From: Micromonospora halophytica
Lineage (GTDB): Bacteria; Actinomycetota; Actinomycetes; Mycobacteriales; Micromonosporaceae
Reading direction: 5' to 3'
Assembly (NCBI RefSeq): GCF_900090245.1
Contig: NZ_FMDN01000007.1
Span: 1 to 64,000 of the forward strand
DNA: 64,000 bases
The number at the start of each line of letters is the position of its first letter. The first letter of the stretch is position 1. Positions 1-6,854 of this stretch are shown piece after piece. The translations under genes were made by a program, and so were the position numbers. The notes beneath the pieces are model-generated. The model ran no database searches, had not been told where the DNA came from, and saw only the letters and a program-made list of their open reading frames with translations.

Positions 1-135
1 AAGCAGGTCGACGGGTGGCAGGACATGCCGCTGACCCAGGCCGCCCAGACCGTGCAGGTCTCGGCCTACCCGGACCACTACGCCCAGTGGGAGCAGCAGG
101 CCGCCGACCTCGTCACCGAACACTGGAACAGCTGA
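1..135 (+). CDS. 3' end of a truncated CDS, function not recognised
   Basis: The first 132 bases read as 44 codons in one frame and end in TGA at 133-135; the start lies outside the window. The visible tail is hydrophilic, with QAAQTVQVSAYP followed by an aromatic, Gln-rich stretch (HYAQWEQQA). It ends 20 bases before a perfect 15-bp hairpin, which fits a real gene end. The tail vaguely recalls C-termini of exported proteins carried on actinobacterial integrative elements, but I cannot name a family from 44 residues. No function is assigned. Confidence 0.6.
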   Translation, partial: KQVDGWQDMPLTQAAQTVQVSAYPDHYAQWEQQAADLVTEHWNS

Positions 136-154
136 CCCCACCCCGCACCACAAC

Positions 155-187
155 GCTGGCCGGCACCCCGATGGGGTGCCGGCCAGC
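155..187 (+). terminator. 15-bp perfect hairpin after the first CDS
   Basis: Arms GCTGGCCGGCACCCC (155-169) and GGGGTGCCGGCCAGC (173-187) pair perfectly around a 3-base loop. There is no T-run, as is usual for actinobacterial terminators. It sits 20 bases past the stop at 135. A GTG at 176 that would extend the next gene falls inside the right arm, so it is unlikely to be the start. Confidence 0.7.
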
Positions 188-211
188 GGCCTATCCACCA
201 GCACAACCGGG

Positions 212-877
212 ATGACCACTTGTCCACGCCTCACCAGCCCTGCCCGCCCCACCACCGACCCGGCCGCGCTGGCGTTGCTGCGCCGTGGCCTGGTCGCGCC
301 GGGACTGCTGGCCGGGTCGAAGCGGCGTGAGCGTGGCACTCCCCTCCCCACCGAGACGGGAGTACGGGCGCTGGAGGCCGACGCGCTGAGCCTCGGCTAC
401 GTCGTCGGGGCGCGGCTGCGCGCGTACCTGTGCCGGCAGGAACCGGCCCGGCTCGCCGCCCTCGGCTCCGCCCTGCTCACCGGCCTCGCCACCCTGGTCG
501 GCGCGCACGTGCCGCACCTGCCGCTGTTCAAGGACTTCGACGGCGGGTTCCGGCCCAGCCTGTGGGAGGTGGCGTGCTGGTACGCCGCCGCCCGGGCCGA
601 ACGGGTACAGGTCCGCGCCGACGGCGTGCGCACCTACCGCCGCCAGCCGGGCGAGAGCCTGCGGGACTTCGCCGCCCGGCTGACCCACCTCGGGCCGGCG
701 GAGGAGACGTCCGCCGGGCAGCCGCAGCCGGCGACGTTCGCGGCTCTGGTGCGTGGTGACGCCCCGGTCCGCGACGCCGCCCGGGTCTACGCGCTGCACC
801 CTGACGGCCCGGACACCACCCGGATCCGCCGGCACACCGCCGCGGACCTGGTCGCGCAGCTCGCGCCGGTGGACTGA
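212..877 (+). CDS. Hypothetical protein, 221 aa
   Basis: I do not recognise this protein. The ATG at 212 is chosen because the in-frame GTG at 176 lies inside the preceding terminator hairpin. Codon use is strongly G/C-ending from about residue 25 onward, which supports a real gene. The sequence looks soluble: an Arg/Ala-rich N-terminal half, a central stretch GGFRPSLWEVACWY, and a C-terminal half rich in Ala, Asp and Arg. No signal peptide, membrane segment or catalytic motif is evident. It runs convergently toward the tRNA-Val gene and ends 21 bases before a strong hairpin shared by the two. It could be cargo of an element inserted beside the tRNA, but this is speculation. Confidence 0.55.
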   Translation: MTTCPRLTSPARPTTDPAALALLRRGLVAPGLLAGSKRRERGTPLPTETGVRALEADALSLGYVVGARLRAYLCRQEPARLAALGSALLTGLATLVGAHVPHLPLFKDFDGGFRPSLWEVACWYAAARAERVQVRADGVRTYRRQPGESLRDFAARLTHLGPAEETSAGQPQPATFAALVRGDAPVRDAARVYALHPDGPDTTRIRRHTAADLVAQLAPVD

Positions 878-897
878 CTGACCCCCGGGTACGACAG

Positions 898-926
898 AAG
901 CCCCGGCTCGTCGTGAGCCGGGGCTT
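898..926. terminator. Bidirectional 12-bp hairpin between CDS and tRNA-Val
   Basis: AAGCCCCGGCTC (898-909) and GAGCCGGGGCTT (915-926) form a perfect stem with a 5-base loop. It lies 21 bases after the stop of the plus-strand gene and 8 bases beyond the 3' end of the minus-strand tRNA, so it can end both transcripts. Confidence 0.75.
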
Positions 927-933
927 CGCGGTC

Positions 934-1008
934 TGGTGGGCGATACTGGGTTTGAACCAGTGACCTCTTCCGTGTCAAGGAAGCGCGCTCCCACTGCGCC
1001 AATCGCCC
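934..1008 (-). tRNA. tRNA-Val (GAC), copy 1
   Basis: On the minus strand the gene starts GGGCGATTGGCGCAG at 1008 and ends ATCGCCC-A-CCA at 934. The 7-bp acceptor stem is perfect, the T-loop reads GGTTCAAACCC and the anticodon loop TTGACAC gives GAC (valine). The CCA end is encoded. It is identical in sequence to the copy at 1740-1814. Confidence 0.93.
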
Positions 1009-1017
1009 GTGGTCGAG

Positions 1018-1090
1018 AGCGGACGACGGGATTCGAACCCGCGACCCTCACCTTGGCAAGGTGATGCGCTACCAGCTGCGCTACGTCCGC
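1018..1090 (-). tRNA. tRNA-Gly (GCC), copy 1
   Basis: Reading from 1090 on the minus strand the gene begins GCGGACGTAGCGCAG and closes with CGTCCGC and discriminator T at 1018. The anticodon loop TTGCCAA gives GCC (glycine). CCA is not encoded. It lies 9 bases upstream of tRNA-Val copy 1, so the two are probably co-transcribed. It is identical to the copy at 1932-2004. Confidence 0.93.
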
Positions 1091-1252
1091 GTGCCGCCCG
1101 GTTTCCCCGGCGACAGACAGAACTCTACCCGATGCCAAGATCGCCGCCGCGCCCGCCCCGCCGGTTTCGTCCGGCCCGGGTGATTGCGCTGGTCAACGAC
1201 GGGGTACTGACTGTCCTCGACAGCACACCGCATCCCCCTGAAGGAGGCTGTC

Positions 1253-1495
1253 GTGGGAATCGGAACGAGCATCTTCCTGCTCGCGGTCGGCGCGATCCTG
1301 ACCTTCGCGCTGGACGCGAGCGTCGGTGGCGTCAACCTCGACGTCGTCGGTTGGATCCTGATGGCGGCCGGCCTGCTCGGCCTCGTCATCACGGCGCTGC
1401 TCTGGGGCCGCCGCCGCGAGGTGGTCGCCACGACGACCGAGCCGGTCGAGTACCGGCGGGTCGAGGAGCGACGGGACGTCGCCCCGCCGCTGTGA
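1253..1495 (+). CDS. DUF6458 family membrane protein, 80 aa
   Basis: GTG start at 1253 is set by an excellent ribosome-binding site AAGGAGG at 1241-1247. The protein begins MGIGTSIFLLAVGAILTFAL, contains VNLDVVGWILMAAGLLGLV, and has two predicted membrane segments (about residues 3-20 and 27-48) joined by a short Val/Gly/Asp loop. A charged cytoplasmic tail of Arg/Glu/Val follows. This layout and the GVNLDVVGWILM core match the actinobacterial DUF6458 family, whose function is unknown. It is a single gene encoded opposite to the tRNA genes on both sides and ends at a 15-bp hairpin. Confidence 0.85.
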   Translation: MGIGTSIFLLAVGAILTFALDASVGGVNLDVVGWILMAAGLLGLVITALLWGRRREVVATTTEPVEYRRVEERRDVAPPL

Positions 1496-1552
1496 CGACC
1501 AGGGGCGCGGCCGCCGGAGCTGAACGGTCCGCCCCCGCACACCGGTCGACTC

Positions 1553-1585
1553 CACGCCGGCCACCGGGAACCGGTGGCCGGCGTG
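1553..1585 (+). terminator. 15-bp perfect hairpin after the DUF6458 gene
   Basis: CACGCCGGCCACCGG (1553-1567) pairs perfectly with CCGGTGGCCGGCGTG (1571-1585) around GAA. It lies 57 bases downstream of the DUF6458 stop codon. Confidence 0.7.
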
Positions 1586-1604
1586 CGTGCTGGTGACGGT
1601 CGCC

Positions 1605-1685
1605 ATGATCGCGGTCGGGGAGCCGATCGACGGGGCGCTGCTGCGCGACGTGCTGAGCCGGGTGGTGTCCGCCCTGCCCTGCTGA
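1605..1685 (+). other. Possible 26-aa ORF of uncertain status
   Basis: ATG at 1605 opens 26 codons with strongly G/C-ending third positions, ending TGA at 1683-1685 (product starts MIAVGEPIDGALL). There is no clear ribosome-binding site and the frame runs back into the terminator hairpin. It may be a small protein, a gene remnant or chance in GC-rich DNA. The rest of 1496-1700 shows nothing else. Confidence 0.2.
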
Positions 1686-1700
1686 TCGCGGCTGACGGAA

Positions 1701-1738
1701 CGACGAAGGGCCGGTCCCGGAGGACCGACCCTTCGTCG
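1701..1738 (-). terminator. 17-bp hairpin after the second tRNA cluster
   Basis: CGACGAAGGGCCGGTCC (1701-1717) pairs with GGACCGACCCTTCGTCG (1722-1738) with one mismatch and a 4-base loop. It begins one base past the encoded CCA of tRNA-Val copy 2 and is the likely terminator of the Gly-Cys-Val tRNA transcript. Confidence 0.7.
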
Positions 1739-1739
1739 C

Positions 1740-1814
1740 TGGTGGGCGATACTGGGTTTGAACCAGTGACCTCTTCCGTGTCAAGGAAGCGCGCTCCCAC
1801 TGCGCCAATCGCCC
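1740..1814 (-). tRNA. tRNA-Val (GAC), copy 2
   Basis: Same sequence as the copy at 934-1008: starts GGGCGATTGG at 1814, anticodon GAC, encoded CCA ending at 1740. It is the last gene of a Gly-Cys-Val cluster, 12 bases after tRNA-Cys. Confidence 0.93.
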
Positions 1815-1826
1815 GTGCTCGTACCG

Positions 1827-1897
1827 AGGTGGGGACGGGATTTGAACCCGCGTACACGGCTTTGCAGGCCGTTGCCTCGCCTCTCGGCCACCCCACC
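1827..1897 (-). tRNA. tRNA-Cys (GCA)
   Basis: On the minus strand the gene starts GGTGGGGTGGCCGAG at 1897 and closes with CCCCACC plus discriminator T at 1827. The anticodon loop CTGCAAA gives GCA (cysteine). The T-arm reads GGGTTCAAATCCC. CCA is not encoded. It lies 34 bases after tRNA-Gly and 12 before tRNA-Val. Confidence 0.93.
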
Positions 1898-1931
1898 GAG
1901 GTTGCCCCCGTCATGCGTGGCGGCATCTCCG

Positions 1932-2004
1932 AGCGGACGACGGGATTCGAACCCGCGACCCTCACCTTGGCAAGGTGATGCGCTACCAGCTGCGCTACGT
2001 CCGC
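1932..2004 (-). tRNA. tRNA-Gly (GCC), copy 2
   Basis: Identical to the copy at 1018-1090, with anticodon GCC, perfect acceptor stem (5' end at 2004) and no encoded CCA. It is the first gene of the Gly-Cys-Val cluster, so the promoter should lie just above 2004. Confidence 0.93.
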
Positions 2005-2309
2005 TTGTCTCCGGGCGTTCCCGGTGACGGATGAGAACTTTAGCCGAGCCGTCGAACAAGTGCCAAATCGGGGGTGGTTCCGGCGCGCCACCCGGGGCTG
2101 CCTGCGCGCACACGACCCCTGAAGCTTCCTAGGAGACTGGGTGGTGAGGCGGCACGGGACGAGGGCCGCCGCAGGGAGGTCGGAACTGCCCCTACGGCAG
2201 GTCGAGCGGCCCTGCGCAGCGGGCCGTCGAGGCGTCGAGCGGCTGTCCGGCTTCCGACTGTCGAGGACGCAACCGGCCGGTTCGGTGACGCGCTGTGCTC
2301 ACTTCGATG
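2005..2309. other. Intergenic region between tRNA-Gly and the TetR gene
   Basis: About 300 bases without a convincing gene. The frame of the TetR gene stays open back to 2074, but codon use there is poor and it has no ribosome-binding site, so I do not extend the gene. The promoter of the leftward tRNA cluster should lie in the AT-richer stretch around 2030-2050. I see no other structure. Confidence 0.4.
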
Positions 2310-2322
2310 GGTTACCGTAACC
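2310..2322 (+). promoter_or_regulatory. Palindromic operator with embedded -10 before the TetR gene
   Basis: GGTTAC-C-GTAACC is a perfect 6-1-6 inverted repeat ending 3 bases before the GTG start. TACCGT (2313-2318) inside it fits the TANNNT -10 pattern, 7 bases before the start codon. That spacing predicts a leaderless mRNA and direct autorepression by the TetR protein. Confidence 0.55.
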
Positions 2323-2325
2323 GGC

Positions 2326-2928
2326 GTGACGAGACGTGCCGCCGATGTCCGCCTGGATTCCCTGCTGCGCACGGCCTGCGACGTGATCGTCGAGCGTGGA
2401 CTCGCCAACACCCGGACGGCCGACGTGGCGCAGGCCGCCGGGGTCAGCCAGGCCCTGGTGTTCTACCACTTCGCCACCAAGGAACGCCTGCTCGCCCAGG
2501 CCTTCGCGTACGCGGTCGAGCAGGACCTGGCCCGACTGGACGCGGTGGTCCGGTCCTCCACCCCGCCGCTGACCAAGCTGCGCCGACTGCTGCGGCTCTA
2601 CACCCCCGCCGGCCGGTCGATCTCCTGGTCGATGTGGATCGACGGATGGGCGGAATCGCTGCGCACCCCGGAACTGGAGAAGGTCTGCCGCCGGCTCGAC
2701 CTGCGCTGGCGTCAGGACCTGGCCGCGGTGATCAGCCACGGGGTGGCCGACGGCACCTTCGTCTGCACCGACCCGGCCGGCGCCGCCTGGCGGATCAACG
2801 CGGTGATGGACGGACTGGCCGTCCAGTTGGCGGTGCACGAGCGGGTGATCACCCGCCGTCAGGTCGGTGAGTGGATCCGCCTGGTCGCCGCCCGCGAGCT
2901 GGGCCTCGACCAGAGCCAGCTCGACTGA
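2326..2928 (+). CDS. TetR/AcrR family transcriptional regulator (BetI-like C-terminus)
   Basis: A one-component repressor of 200 aa. Residues about 10-56 form the TetR DNA-binding domain, with ADVAQAAGVSQALVFYHFATK spread over the recognition helix and the following YHF signature. The C-terminal half contains WSMWIDGWAESLR and DLRWRQDLAAVISHG, typical of the BetI-type ligand-binding domain. The GTG at 2326 is chosen because it follows a palindromic operator and -10 with leaderless spacing, and because the TetR domain needs little N-terminal extension. The ligand is unknown and no target is obvious next door: the following gene is 119 bases downstream. Autoregulation is inferred from the palindrome. 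Confidence 0.88.
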   Translation: MTRRAADVRLDSLLRTACDVIVERGLANTRTADVAQAAGVSQALVFYHFATKERLLAQAFAYAVEQDLARLDAVVRSSTPPLTKLRRLLRLYTPAGRSISWSMWIDGWAESLRTPELEKVCRRLDLRWRQDLAAVISHGVADGTFVCTDPAGAAWRINAVMDGLAVQLAVHERVITRRQVGEWIRLVAARELGLDQSQLD

Positions 2929-3047
2929 CCGGCGTCGACCCGCCGGCCCGGCCCGCCAGACCGACCGGCTCCGCCCCGGCGGGGCCGATCTGACGGGCGG
3001 GCCGCAAAACCGCCCGGACCGACACGAACAGCCGGACAATCGACGGC

Positions 3048-3629
3048 ATGGACCTGCTCGAGACGTACCGGCGGAGCCTGGCCGAATTCATCGACCGGGT
3101 GGAGCAGGTGGCCCCGGCGCAGTGGTCGGACCCGACGCCCTGCCCGGGCTGGGACGTGCGCACCCTGGTCAACCACGTGGTGGCCGAGGACCGGTGGACG
3201 GTGCCGCTGCTCGCCGGTCGGACGGTCGCCGAGATCGGCGACCGTTTCGACGGCGACCAGCTCGGCGACGACCCGGTGGACACCGCTCGGCAGGCGGCGT
3301 CGCAGGCCGAGGTGGCCGCGACCCACCCCGGCGCGCTGGACACGACCGTGCACCTCTCGGCCGGCGAGACGGCGGCCGGCGAGTACCTGCACCAGCTCAT
3401 CGCCGAGCATCTCGTACACGGATGGGACCTGGCGGTGGCGATCGGCGCGGACCCACGCCTGGACGGCGAGGCGGTCGCCGCCTGCGCCCGCTGGTTCGCC
3501 GGCCGGGCGGCGGACTACCGGCGCGGCGACCTGGTGCGGCCCGGCGTCGACGTGCCCGCCGACGCCGACGAACAGGACCGGCTCATCGCCGCCTTCGGCC
3601 GTGACCCGGACTGGACCCCACCGGCCTGA
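3048..3629 (+). CDS. TIGR03086-type DinB-fold metal-binding protein
   Basis: 193 aa, the normal length for the mycothiol-dependent maleylpyruvate isomerase-like (DinB superfamily) proteins of actinobacteria. The N-terminal helix ends in TPCPGWDVRTLVNHVVAEDRW (split here around residue 34), the family hallmark, with a conserved metal-ligand His in NHVV. A second His-rich helix, AEHLVHGWDLAVAIG, lies near residue 125. ATG start at 3048. Members are thought to use a divalent metal and a thiol cofactor, but the substrate of this one is unknown. It stands alone and converges on alkB. It could equally be called a TIGR03083-like protein; the fold is the safer statement. Confidence 0.82.
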   Translation: MDLLETYRRSLAEFIDRVEQVAPAQWSDPTPCPGWDVRTLVNHVVAEDRWTVPLLAGRTVAEIGDRFDGDQLGDDPVDTARQAASQAEVAATHPGALDTTVHLSAGETAAGEYLHQLIAEHLVHGWDLAVAIGADPRLDGEAVAACARWFAGRAADYRRGDLVRPGVDVPADADEQDRLIAAFGRDPDWTPPA

Positions 3630-3715
3630 CCCCGCCCGGCCGGCCGGGCGCGGGACCGACGGACCGGCAGGCGCGGCACACACGGCAGTCGCGACGGCCC
3701 GGCAGCGGGCGTACC

Positions 3716-4894
3716 TCAGGAGGGGGCAGCGGGGCGACGGTCATGGCGCTCCCGCAGCCGGCGCAGAGCCGGCGGGTGGACGTTGGCCAGGCCGAGGTCA
3801 CCGCCGTAGTGGGCGAGCACCCGGCGGTCCATCACCCGCCGCCAGAGCGGGGGAACCAGCGCGGCGACGACCATGGCGGCGTAACCGGCGGGCAGCTGCG
3901 GCGAGGAGTCGAAGCTGCGCAGGGTCTGGTAACGGCGCAGCGGGTTGGCGTGGTGGTCGCTGTGCCGCTGGAGTTGGAAGAGGAAGACGTTGGTGACCGT
4001 CCGGTCGCTGTTCCAGCTGTGCCGGGGATCGACCTTCTCGTAGCGGCCGGCGGAGGTGCGCTGCCGGGCCAGCCCGTAGTGCTCCAGGTAGTTGACCACC
4101 TCCAGCAGGGAGAAGCCGACCACCGCCTGGAGCGCCAGGAACACCAGCACCCCCGGGCCGAAGGCAACCGCCAGCACGGCGTGGAGCACGACGCTCATCG
4201 CCCAGGCGTTGAGGATGTCGTTGCGCCACGTCCAGGGGCTGCGGCCGCGCAACCGGAACCGGCCCGTCTCCAGTCGCCAGGCCGACCGCAGACCGCCCAC
4301 GACGGTACGCGGCCAGAACGCCCAGAAGCTCTCCCCCAGCCGTGAGCTGGCCGGGTCCTCCGGGGTGGCGACCCGGGTGTGGTGGCCCCGGTTGTGCTCG
4401 ACGTGGAAGTGCCCGTACCCGGTGGGCGCGAGCGCGATCTTGGAGAGCCAGCGCTCCGCCGTCTCCCGCTTGTGCCCCAGCTCGTGGGCGGTGTTGATGG
4501 CGATGCCGTTGACCACGCCGACGGTGGCGACCAGCCCGGCCGCGCCGATCCAGGACAGCTCGCCACCGGTCCAGACGGCGCAGCAGAGCACCAGGGCGGC
4601 GTACTGGGCGGGCAGCCAGAGGTAGGTGAGCCAGCGGTAGTAGCCGTCGGCCGACAGCCGGGCCATCGCCTCCTCGGGCGGGTTGCGCCGGTCGTCGCCG
4701 ATCAGCAGGTCGACCGCCGGGATGAGCCCGAAGACGACCAGCGGGGTGAGCCACCAGGCCCAGGCGTCGCCGGTGCCCCGCCAGGCGAGAAAGCCCAGGA
4801 AGGGCAGGACCGGGACCAGCAGGGCCAGCGGCCAGAGCGGCTTGCGGGTGTCACGCCAGGCGACGGGTCCGGCCGTCGCGGTGCCGAGGGTCAT
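3716..4894 (-). CDS. alkB: Alkane 1-monooxygenase AlkB
   Basis: Integral-membrane non-haem di-iron enzyme that hydroxylates the terminal carbon of medium-chain alkanes, using electrons from rubredoxin. The protein is 392 aa. All histidine boxes are present: HELGHKRE near residue 137, EHNRGHHTR near 166 and LQRHSDHHANP near 308, plus the AlkB motif NYLEHYG near 268. Several hydrophobic segments precede and separate the boxes. ATG at 4894 is preferred over the upstream TTG because GGAGG lies 6 bases before it. No rubredoxin domain is fused, and no rubredoxin or rubredoxin reductase gene is adjacent, which is unusual for actinobacterial alkB. The 5' side faces a palindromic control region. Confidence 0.93.
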   Translation of the reverse strand: MTLGTATAGPVAWRDTRKPLWPLALLVPVLPFLGFLAWRGTGDAWAWWLTPLVVFGLIPAVDLLIGDDRRNPPEEAMARLSADGYYRWLTYLWLPAQYAALVLCCAVWTGGELSWIGAAGLVATVGVVNGIAINTAHELGHKRETAERWLSKIALAPTGYGHFHVEHNRGHHTRVATPEDPASSRLGESFWAFWPRTVVGGLRSAWRLETGRFRLRGRSPWTWRNDILNAWAMSVVLHAVLAVAFGPGVLVFLALQAVVGFSLLEVVNYLEHYGLARQRTSAGRYEKVDPRHSWNSDRTVTNVFLFQLQRHSDHHANPLRRYQTLRSFDSSPQLPAGYAAMVVAALVPPLWRRVMDRRVLAHYGGDLGLANVHPPALRRLRERHDRRPAAPS

Positions 4895-4930
4895 CGCCAA
4901 CCTCCGATCTGTCGGGCTGCTCCCCCGACT

Positions 4931-4974
4931 GTGGCACCAGTCACGTCAATTTACAAGTGGCACCTTTTTGTAAA
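4931..4974. promoter_or_regulatory. AT-rich palindrome and direct repeats upstream of alkB
   Basis: TTTACAA (4950-4956) and TTGTAAA (4968-4974) form a 7-11-7 inverted repeat in an AT-rich island. GTGGCACC occurs twice, at 4931-4938 and 4957-4964, exactly 26 bases apart. Promoter-like TTTACA sequences exist on both strands. This looks like an operator/promoter for alkB, perhaps bidirectional; the regulator is not identifiable here. Confidence 0.5.
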
Positions 4975-4984
4975 GCGAATGGAG

Positions 4985-5225
4985 TGACCGGGGCGGCGCG
5001 TACCGTCACCGACGACGTTGTCCGTGCCGACCCGGACACCTTCGAGGCGGTCGCCGGGACGTGCCGGCTCCTCGCGGTGGCGCCCGGCTTCGGGCAGCCG
5101 CGGCTCGGCGTGGTCGCCCGGGAGGGCCGGCAGGGATACGTCGACCTGCGGCGGCCCCCGGTCAGCGACGCGCCGGCGTCCAGCGGCGGGGACGCTCGAA
5201 CGGCAGGCCGCCCCCCTTCGTCCCT
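4985..5225 (+). pseudogene. Possible gene remnant divergent to alkB
   Basis: From the GTG at 4985 the frame shows coding-like third-position GC for about 70 codons (product contains DPDTFEAVAGTCRLL and PRLGVVAREGRQGYVDL). After about 5190 the codon bias fades, and the frame runs antisense through the convergent gene below 5990. I do not recognise the product. It could be a truncated gene or a small divergent protein; the first is more likely because no stop occurs where the coding signal ends. Confidence 0.25.
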
Positions 5226-5990
5226 TCAGGACTCGCGGGTCAACTGCCGCAGCCGCAGCAGCAGCCCGGCGCCGAGGAAGAGCAACAGCCCGCCGAGCAG
5301 GAAGGCCGCCTGCACCACACCGAACCCGCCGGTCGCGCTACCGGACGTCGGGCGACCGGCGGCGGGTGGCACCTCGGCCACCGCCCCCTCGGCCTGCCCG
5401 GCCGGCTCGTCGGCCGCGTCGGACTCCTCGACGCTCGCCTGCGACTCCGCCGGCTCCGGCGCGCGGCTGCTCGCCGGTGCGGTCGCGTCCGGGCCGACCA
5501 CGTCGCGGGTGGCGGTCCGCCGGGCGAGCAGGCGCAGGTTCGGGTCGTACGCCTCGGCGGCGAGGGTGATCCGCCCCCGGGTGACGTCGGCGTCGAAGGC
5601 CACCCGGTAGCGGGCGGTGACCGTACGGTCGGGGCAGAGGGTGCCCGGGTCGAGCCGGCGGTCGGTCAGCCGGGCCACGGCCCCCTCGGTCTGGATCTGG
5701 AGGGGGAAGATGCCGGACTCCTCGACCCGGTCCATCTTCACCTGGTCCAGCCGGAGCCCGTCGACGGTGAGCACCATCGACCAGCGGACCTTCACGCACC
5801 CGCCGGGATCGGTGCGGGAGACCACCGCGGAGACCGTCCGCACCTCACCGCCGGCGGTGAACTCGTCGGGCAGTCCGCTCAGCTCGGTGGCGAAGGCGGC
5901 GAACGCCGGTGCGGGGGCCACGAGCCCTGTCGCCGACAGGCAGGCCAGCACCACCCCGAGCCGCACCGCGTTGCGCCACACCGTCGCCAC
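5226..5990 (-). CDS. Secreted, C-terminally membrane-anchored protein of unknown function
   Basis: 254 aa with an N-terminal signal peptide (hydrophobic core LGVVLACLSATGLVAPAP, likely cleavage after AFA), an extracellular beta-rich domain of about 130 residues with two cysteines, an Ala/Glu/Pro-rich linker and a C-terminal membrane helix (FLLGGLLLFLGAGLLLRL) followed by a short basic tail. The ribosome-binding site AGGAGG directly abuts an ATG at 5996, so the GTG at 5990, 6 bases from it, is the likelier start. The anchor lacks an LPXTG motif. The gene stands alone. No family is recognised. Confidence 0.8.
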   Translation of the reverse strand: MATVWRNAVRLGVVLACLSATGLVAPAPAFAAFATELSGLPDEFTAGGEVRTVSAVVSRTDPGGCVKVRWSMVLTVDGLRLDQVKMDRVEESGIFPLQIQTEGAVARLTDRRLDPGTLCPDRTVTARYRVAFDADVTRGRITLAAEAYDPNLRLLARRTATRDVVGPDATAPASSRAPEPAESQASVEESDAADEPAGQAEGAVAEVPPAAGRPTSGSATGGFGVVQAAFLLGGLLLFLGAGLLLRLRQLTRES

Positions 5991-6176
5991 CGTCATCCTC
6001 CTTCTGCCCTCTGCCGGTCCCGTCCAACCGCCACGCTATGAGCGGTGCGGGGAAGCGGGTAGACGGGCGTGTTCGCACGAGCCGTGAATCTTGGGACGGG
6101 TTGTCACGCACAGTGGTGAACCGGTCACCGTCGACCCGCGACACGCCCGGGAACGACGCCGGGGGACAATCCACGG

Positions 6177-6845
6177 GTGTCCGATCTCGCCACCGCCTTC
6201 GTCCGGCTGCACGCCCGTCTCGCCCCGGTGGCCTTCGTCCCGGAGGTGCGGCTGCACCAGGCCGACGAGCCGATCGGGCTCTGGGAGCTGACCGAGGGCG
6301 AGTTCCGCAGCGCCCAGCCGCCGCCGTTCTGGGCGTTCGCCTGGGCCGGCGGGCAGGGGCTGGCCCGGTACGTCACCGACCACCCCGATCTGGTGGCCGG
6401 CCGTCGGGTGCTCGACCTGGCCTCCGGCTCCGGCCTGGTCGCCATCGCCGCCGCCCGGGCCGGCGCGGCGTCGGTCCGGGCCGTCGAGGTCGACGAGCGG
6501 GCGGTGGCCGCCGTCGCGCTCAACGCCGAGGCCAACGGGGTACGCGTCGACGCCGAGTTCGGCGACATCCTCGACGGTGACGCCGCCGACGCCGAGGTGG
6601 TGCTCGCCGGGGACGTCTTCTACAGCGAGGCGATGGCGAGACGGATGCTGCGCTTCCTGCTCCGGGCCGCCCGGTCCGGGGCCCGGGTGCTGGTCGGCGA
6701 CCCGGGGCGGGCCTTCCTGCCCCGCGAGCGGTTCCGCGAGCTGGCCGGGTACGACGTGCCGGTGCCGGAGGCGCTGGAGAGCGTACGGGTGAAGCACACC
6801 ACCGTCTGGGAACTGGACGCCGCCCTGCCGGGAGCCGCCCGCTAG
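6177..6845 (+). CDS. Class I SAM-dependent methyltransferase (ETFB-lysine MTase / METTL20-like)
   Basis: 222 aa. Motif I is VLDLASGSGLVAIAAA near residue 77, followed by the acidic cofactor-binding stretch VRAVEVDERA. Motif IV is VVLAGDVFYSEAMAR near residue 140, where the D-V-F-Y string is typical of the seven-beta-strand protein-lysine methyltransferases related to ETFB-KMT and PrmA. The N-terminal segment with PPFWAFAWAGGQGLAR also fits that family. GTG start at 6177. The target is unknown. It precedes the P450 gene by 9 bases, and its stop codon TAG forms part of a putative -10 element for that gene. Confidence 0.82.
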   Translation: MSDLATAFVRLHARLAPVAFVPEVRLHQADEPIGLWELTEGEFRSAQPPPFWAFAWAGGQGLARYVTDHPDLVAGRRVLDLASGSGLVAIAAARAGAASVRAVEVDERAVAAVALNAEANGVRVDAEFGDILDGDAADAEVVLAGDVFYSEAMARRMLRFLLRAARSGARVLVGDPGRAFLPRERFRELAGYDVPVPEALESVRVKHTTVWELDAALPGAAR

Positions 6846-6854
6846 CGTGACGGC

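Noticed and set aside
176..211. Upstream GTG start for the 221-aa hypothetical protein
   Set aside because: It lies inside a perfect terminator hairpin and the added residues lack coding character.
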